Source: Rhodovibrio sodomensis
GTDB taxonomy: Bacteria > Pseudomonadota > Alphaproteobacteria > Kiloniellales > Rhodovibrionaceae
DNA: 64,000 bases
Direction: 5' to 3'
Assembly (NCBI RefSeq): GCF_016583645.1
Contig: NZ_NRRL01000004.1
Coordinates: forward strand, 1 to 64,000
A program made the position numbers and the translations under genes. The notes under the pieces are model-generated. The model searched no databases. It was not told the DNA's origin and saw only the letters and a list, made by a program, of their open reading frames with translations. Below are positions 60,876 to 64,000 of this stretch, piece by piece (within the stretch, counting starts at the first letter, position 1; the number at the start of each line of letters is the position of its first letter).

Positions 60876-61925
60876 CTAGCTTCCCTGGCCCGCGTCGCCG
60901 GGGCGGTTGGCCGGCTGCACGGCGGCGCCGTCGCGGAGTTTCATCTGCCCGGCCGTGACAACGACGTCGCCGGCATCGAGGCCGGAGACGACCTGCACCG
61001 TGCCGAAGCGGCGCTGACCGACGATGACCTTTGTCTCGACCGCCTTGCCGTCGACCACCTTGAACAGGTAGCGGGCGTCGCCGCGCGGGACGATCGCCTC
61101 TTCCGGCACCATCAGCGCGTTCGCCTGGTTGCCGAACTCCAGTGTCACCCGTACGAACTGACCCGGGCGCAGGGCGCTGCGCTCGTTGGGCAGGCGGGCG
61201 CGGACGTGGATACTCCGCCCGTTGGGGTCGAGCTGCGGATTGATGGCGTAGACCTCGCCGACGAAAGTGCGCTCGGGGAACGCATCGGCCACGATGCGAA
61301 CCGTCTGGCCGCTCGCCAGCGAGCCCAGAAAGCGCTCGGCCAGCTGGAAGTCGACCTTGATCGGGGCGATGTCCTCCAGGTTGACCATGTCCGCGCCCGC
61401 GGTGACGTAATCGCCGACGGACACTTGGCGCAGGCCGATCACGCCGGCGAACGGGGCCTGGATCGTCATCTTGGCCAAGCGGGCGCGGGCCAGTTCGACC
61501 GCGGCCACGGCGGTGTCGTACTCAGCCTGGGTCTGATCCAGGGCGCGTTCGGTGCCCACACCCTTGCGGGTCAGCTCCCGGGCCCGGGCGAGGTTGCGCT
61601 CAGCGAGGGCGAGGCGGGCGCGCGCGTCGGCCAGTTCCGCCTGGTAGACCGAGTCCTCAAGCCTGAACAGCATCTGGCCTTGCTCGACCCGCCCGCCTTC
61701 CTCGAACCCGATCTCGACCACCCGTCCGGCGATCTCCGGGCGGATCATCACCGACTCGTTGGACACCAGCGTGCCCACGGCCGTGGCCGCGCGGACCAGC
61801 GTGGTCGGCGCGACCGTGGCGACCTCGACCCGCGTGGGCCTGCTTTCCTGTGCATGCACGACCGGAACCGCGGCGGCGAGAGCAATCGTCAGCGCGCAGA
61901 ACCGGAAAATCGTCGATAAACCCAC
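60876..61925 (-). CDS. RND membrane fusion protein, second system
   Basis: A protein of about 349 residues with a signal peptide (ending PVVHAQ), no lipobox, and the usual order of lipoyl/barrel-sandwich (IRPEIAGRVVEIGFEEGGRV, GQMLFRLEDSVYQAELADAR), short coiled coil, second lipoyl half (KMTIQAPFAGVIGLRQVSVG) and beta barrel (GSLASGQTVRIVADAFPERT). It links the RND pump to an outer-membrane channel. GTG 61925 is preferred to the TTG at 61931 because AAGGG is then 8 bp upstream. This adaptor is intact, unlike that of the first pump. Confidence 0.92.
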   Translation of the reverse strand: MGLSTIFRFCALTIALAAAVPVVHAQESRPTRVEVATVAPTTLVRAATAVGTLVSNESVMIRPEIAGRVVEIGFEEGGRVEQGQMLFRLEDSVYQAELADARARLALAERNLARARELTRKGVGTERALDQTQAEYDTAVAAVELARARLAKMTIQAPFAGVIGLRQVSVGDYVTAGADMVNLEDIAPIKVDFQLAERFLGSLASGQTVRIVADAFPERTFVGEVYAINPQLDPNGRSIHVRARLPNERSALRPGQFVRVTLEFGNQANALMVPEEAIVPRGDARYLFKVVDGKAVETKVIVGQRRFGTVQVVSGLDAGDVVVTAGQMKLRDGAAVQPANRPGDAGQGS

Positions 61926-62240
61926 TTGCAAGACCCTTGGCGTTCTGGGAAACGCTGTAGAAATATCGGAATCGCAAGCCGGGGTCTAGTTGGACGCGAC
62001 CGGCTTTGCCGCACGCCCGACCTGCGCGGCGCGCACGCCTGGGCATGACATCTTGCACGCGCGCGCCGCGGCGGCTGCCCGAGGGCAATTGATCGGCCGG
62101 ACTCAAGCCGGCGACGGACGCGTTTCGTGCGGGGTCCGTCATGCGTTCCCCGCATACGCAGGGTCGCGCAAAGGTCCGTATATTTATCGCCGGTGGCGTC
62201 GACCGGCATTGGGCCTGGGGCGCCTTTCCGGAAGAAACAA
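61926..62240. other. Divergent intergenic region
   Basis: Between the second RND operon (minus) and a small membrane protein gene (plus), so it holds both promoters. AT-richer stretches at 61955-61972 and 62175-62195 (GTATATTTATCG) are candidate promoter cores. No regulator gene and no clear operator palindrome are seen. Confidence 0.45.
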
Positions 62241-62696
62241 ATGGATCTCTTGTTCGGTACCGGCCTGTTCTGCGCTGTCACCCTGGCGTTTACGGGCATC
62301 TTGTTGTGGGTGCGGCGCCCGGCCGCGCGCGGGCTCGCGGCCTCGAGCACCTTGCAGAGCGGCCTGGCGATCGCGGCCGTGGCTTTGTGGGTGCCCGCCC
62401 TCGGTCTGGTCGCACGGGGTCTGGTCGCACGGGGTCTGGCCGGACTGGGACTGGCCGCCGAAGGTGGCGTCCCCGGCGCCCACGGCCTGGGCGCGCTCGC
62501 GCTGGTGGTGCTGACGGTGGCGGCGCTTAAGGTCCTGCATCCGGTCAAGCGTCTGGCGGCCTACGCCGCCGCCGGGGCGGCTGCGCTCGCTCTGGTGCCG
62601 GACCCGGCCGGTCCCGCGGGCCCAGATGGCCGCACCGGGGGCGACACCGGGGGCGTCACCGGGGTCGCCACGACGTCCGCGCGCAAGGCCGCGTAG
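62241..62696 (+). CDS. Hypothetical small membrane protein
   Basis: A 151-residue protein with four hydrophobic stretches (MDLLFGTGLFCAVTLAFTGI, LAIAAVALWVPALGLVARGL, LGALALVVLTVAALKVLHPV, AAYAAAGAAALALVPD) and a Gly/Asp-rich tail. A nine-residue-scale repeat (GLVARGLVARGL) is encoded by a 15-bp duplication at 62404-62434. No family recognised. ATG 62241 follows CGGAAG; the 38-residue in-frame extension is rejected. It is followed closely by another small membrane gene, so they are probably cotranscribed. Confidence 0.6.
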   Translation: MDLLFGTGLFCAVTLAFTGILLWVRRPAARGLAASSTLQSGLAIAAVALWVPALGLVARGLVARGLAGLGLAAEGGVPGAHGLGALALVVLTVAALKVLHPVKRLAAYAAAGAAALALVPDPAGPAGPDGRTGGDTGGVTGVATTSARKAA

Positions 62697-62710
62697 GCCA
62701 CGAGACCGTC

Positions 62711-63031
62711 ATGCACATCGACCCGAAGCTGCACGCGCAAGCGCGCCTCAACACCCTGGTGCTATCGCTCTCCTCGGCCGTCGTCATCGCGATCTGCGTC
62801 GGCCTGATGGTAGGCGCCCTGGTATACCCGGCCGGCTATATGGCCTTTGGGTTCAAGGGCCTGGGGTTCGCCTACATGGCACTTGGCATGAGTGTGCTGG
62901 CCGGCATCGCGGCCGGCGTCCAGATGGCCGTGGTTGGCTATCGCCACCAGTACCCGGTCGAGTTCGCCGACTTGACCAAGCCGCGTCCGGCGCGCAACCC
63001 GGGCCCGCCAGAGCAAGATGCTCCAAGGTGA
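62711..63031 (+). CDS. Hypothetical membrane protein with an element-derived C-terminus
   Basis: A 106-residue protein with a basic N-terminus and two helices (about 18-45 and 50-75: VVIAICVGLMVGALVYPAGY, GLGFAYMALGMSVLAGIAAG). Family not recognised. It starts 14 bp after the previous gene. Its last residues (EQDAPR) and TGA stop are encoded by the half-element at 63011-63057, so the original C-terminus was replaced on insertion. Confidence 0.65.
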   Translation: MHIDPKLHAQARLNTLVLSLSSAVVIAICVGLMVGALVYPAGYMAFGFKGLGFAYMALGMSVLAGIAAGVQMAVVGYRHQYPVEFADLTKPRPARNPGPPEQDAPR

Positions 63032-63059
63032 AGCCACCTTTCAGCTGATTCTTGCTCTA
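63009..63059 (+). mobile_element. Single-hairpin (half) element, copy D
   Basis: The half-element is 63011-63057 (47 bp): GAGCAAGATGCTCCAAGGTG, AAGC, CACCTTTCAGC, TGATTCTTGCTC. It is flanked by CA on the left and TA (of CTAG) on the right. Only the left stem-loop of the family is present. It lies between two convergent genes and encodes the stop codons of both. Confidence 0.8.
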
Positions 63060-63809
63060 GAACCGGGGCCATGCGGCCTGGCCGGCGATGTAGGCGCCGA
63101 CCAGCAGCAGGGCGATCAGCAGCACCCGGCGGAAACGGGTTTCGGACAGCCGGTGGCGCAGCCGCTCGCCGATCCGCATGCCGGCGAACGCGGGCACGAC
63201 CGCCAGGGCCGACAGGCCGGCCAGCTCCGGCGTCAGCAGCCGGTTGGCGCCGAGGGTCAGGCCGAGGATAACGGTGGCGGCCAGAAACAGCAGGCCCATC
63301 GCCTGGATCAACTGGTCACGCGGCAGGCGGATCGCCTGCAGGTAGATCACGCTCGGCACCAGAAACGCCCCGGTCATGCCGGTGAGCACGCCGTTGAGCG
63401 CGCCCACCAGCGGCGCGGACCAGCGTTCGTGCCCGCGCGCAACGTACGGTCGCCAGCCGGCGAGCGCGGTCCCGGCGTAGATCACCAGCAGCACGCCAAG
63501 CAGCCCCGACAACAGACCCAGGTCGACCCGGGTCAACGCGAGCGCGCCCACCGGGATCAGCGCGACGGCGGTCAGCAGGTAGGGCCACAACCGCGCCAGG
63601 ATCGCCCGCGCGTGCCCGCCGCGCAGCGCCTGGCGCAGGTTGCTGGCGAGCGCGGGAAACAGCACCAGGGCCATCGCGGTGTGCAGGTCGCTTGCGAGGG
63701 TGAGCGGGCCCAGGCCGAGCGTGGGCATGCCGAGACCGACCAGCCCTTTCACGCTGCCGGCGCACAAGAAGACCACGGCGGCGATCAGCAGCAGGTCAAG
63801 ATCGATCAT
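63057..63809 (-). CDS. TauE/SafE-family permease
   Basis: A 250-residue membrane protein with about eight helices: LIAAVVFLCAGSVKGLVGLG, MPTLGLGPLTLASDLHTAMA and VGALNGVLTGMTGAFLVPSV are the two inverted half-signatures of TauE/SafE (DUF81) permeases, which move sulfite, sulfonates or other small anions. Substrate unknown. Its stop codon TAG is read from the CTA at the edge of half-element D. It is convergent with the small membrane gene at 62711. Confidence 0.88.
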   Translation of the reverse strand: MIDLDLLLIAAVVFLCAGSVKGLVGLGMPTLGLGPLTLASDLHTAMALVLFPALASNLRQALRGGHARAILARLWPYLLTAVALIPVGALALTRVDLGLLSGLLGVLLVIYAGTALAGWRPYVARGHERWSAPLVGALNGVLTGMTGAFLVPSVIYLQAIRLPRDQLIQAMGLLFLAATVILGLTLGANRLLTPELAGLSALAVVPAFAGMRIGERLRHRLSETRFRRVLLIALLLVGAYIAGQAAWPRF

Positions 63810-63880
63810 ACGGCGATCCTACGCCAAGACCGGAGGCGGATGCGCTATCTTTGGCGCGCCCCCGTCGGGTGGAGAGACCG

Positions 63881-64000
63881 GTGTACGGATTCTGCGCTTT
63901 GACCCGCTGGGTGCACGCCGGCGCGCTGGCGGATCCGACGGGCTCAGCGCGTGTGGCGACTCCGTCCGGGACGCGCGTCGCACGTGCGCCGCCAAGGCGC
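63881..64000 (+). CDS. Possible start of a gene running off the window
   Basis: GTG 63881 has GGAG 6 bp upstream and opens a frame (MYGFCALTRWVHAGALADPT) that stays open to the window edge. About 40 residues are visible and no family is recognisable. It is divergent from the TauE gene. Low confidence. Confidence 0.25.
   Translation, partial: MYGFCALTRWVHAGALADPTGSARVATPSGTRVARAPPRR

Noticed and set aside
57665-60958. Open frame of 1,097 codons on the plus strand opposite the second RND gene
   Set aside because: Antisense to a conserved HAE1 pump, with His/Arg/Asp-rich low-complexity translation; no start signal and no homology.

Overview
The window is a GC-rich, densely coded chromosomal segment of a free-living Gram-negative bacterium. 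The gene families point to an alphaproteobacterium, most likely of the Rhodospirillales. This is an inference from gene content (SAM-domain adenylate cyclase/ATPase, OFA transporter with a small partner protein, MOT1-type transporter, PhoX); no rRNA or marker gene is present to settle it. I saw no tRNA, rRNA, CRISPR array, prophage or intact insertion sequence.

Layout. 0-4.1 kb: periplasmic redox genes (cupredoxin, monohaem cytochrome c, AhpD-like protein, DUF3179) and an OsmC pseudogene split by a small inverted-repeat element. 4.3-11.2 kb: a large SAM/cyclase/ATPase/TPR signalling protein, a CNNM/CBS membrane protein, a conserved hypothetical and a methyltransferase. 11.2-16.4 kb: a metal-handling island with a MerR-controlled CDF exporter and nucleoside phosphorylase, a MOT1-like transporter, a CsoR/RcnR repressor divergent from a NicO-type Ni/Co exporter, and a ZIP-like transporter. 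16.6-25.2 kb: PhoX phosphatase, an HtrA protease with a frameshifted small partner, and a four-gene GldA/F/G-like ABC operon ending in a DUF4340 protein. 25.3-37.5 kb: mixed small genes, including Pmp3, a lipid-kinase-like protein, a folate/biopterin-type MFS, a pentapeptide protein, an unexpected CANT1-type apyrase, a frameshifted PhoD phosphatase, a CaCA exchanger and OsmC. Remnants of an IS630 transposase and a TauE permease also lie here. 37.9-48.2 kb: an MscS channel, a complete branched-chain-amino-acid-type ABC importer (K-F-G-H-M) and an OFA MFS transporter with its one-helix partner. 48.5-61.9 kb: a TetR-controlled RND tripartite pump whose fusion protein is frameshifted, an AtoE-type permease, and a second RND pump with its fusion protein. 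62.2-64 kb: small membrane proteins and an intact TauE permease.

The most interesting feature is a family of about 110-bp elements built from two abutting stem-loops, each bounded by GAGCAA.../...TTGCTC and flanked by TA, usually within CTAG. Seven copies or remnants occur (837, 25369, 37528, 44971, 46082, 48244 and 63009). Removing the copy at 839-950 restores an OsmC reading frame exactly, which proves insertion with a TA duplication. Other copies supply stop codons to adjacent genes. A second recurrent theme is a minus-strand arrangement of a conserved block of about 35 bp followed 200-450 bp later by a GC-rich intrinsic-terminator hairpin (three copies), which may be a small-RNA family.

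Many long overlapping antisense reading frames are artefacts of high GC content and are omitted.
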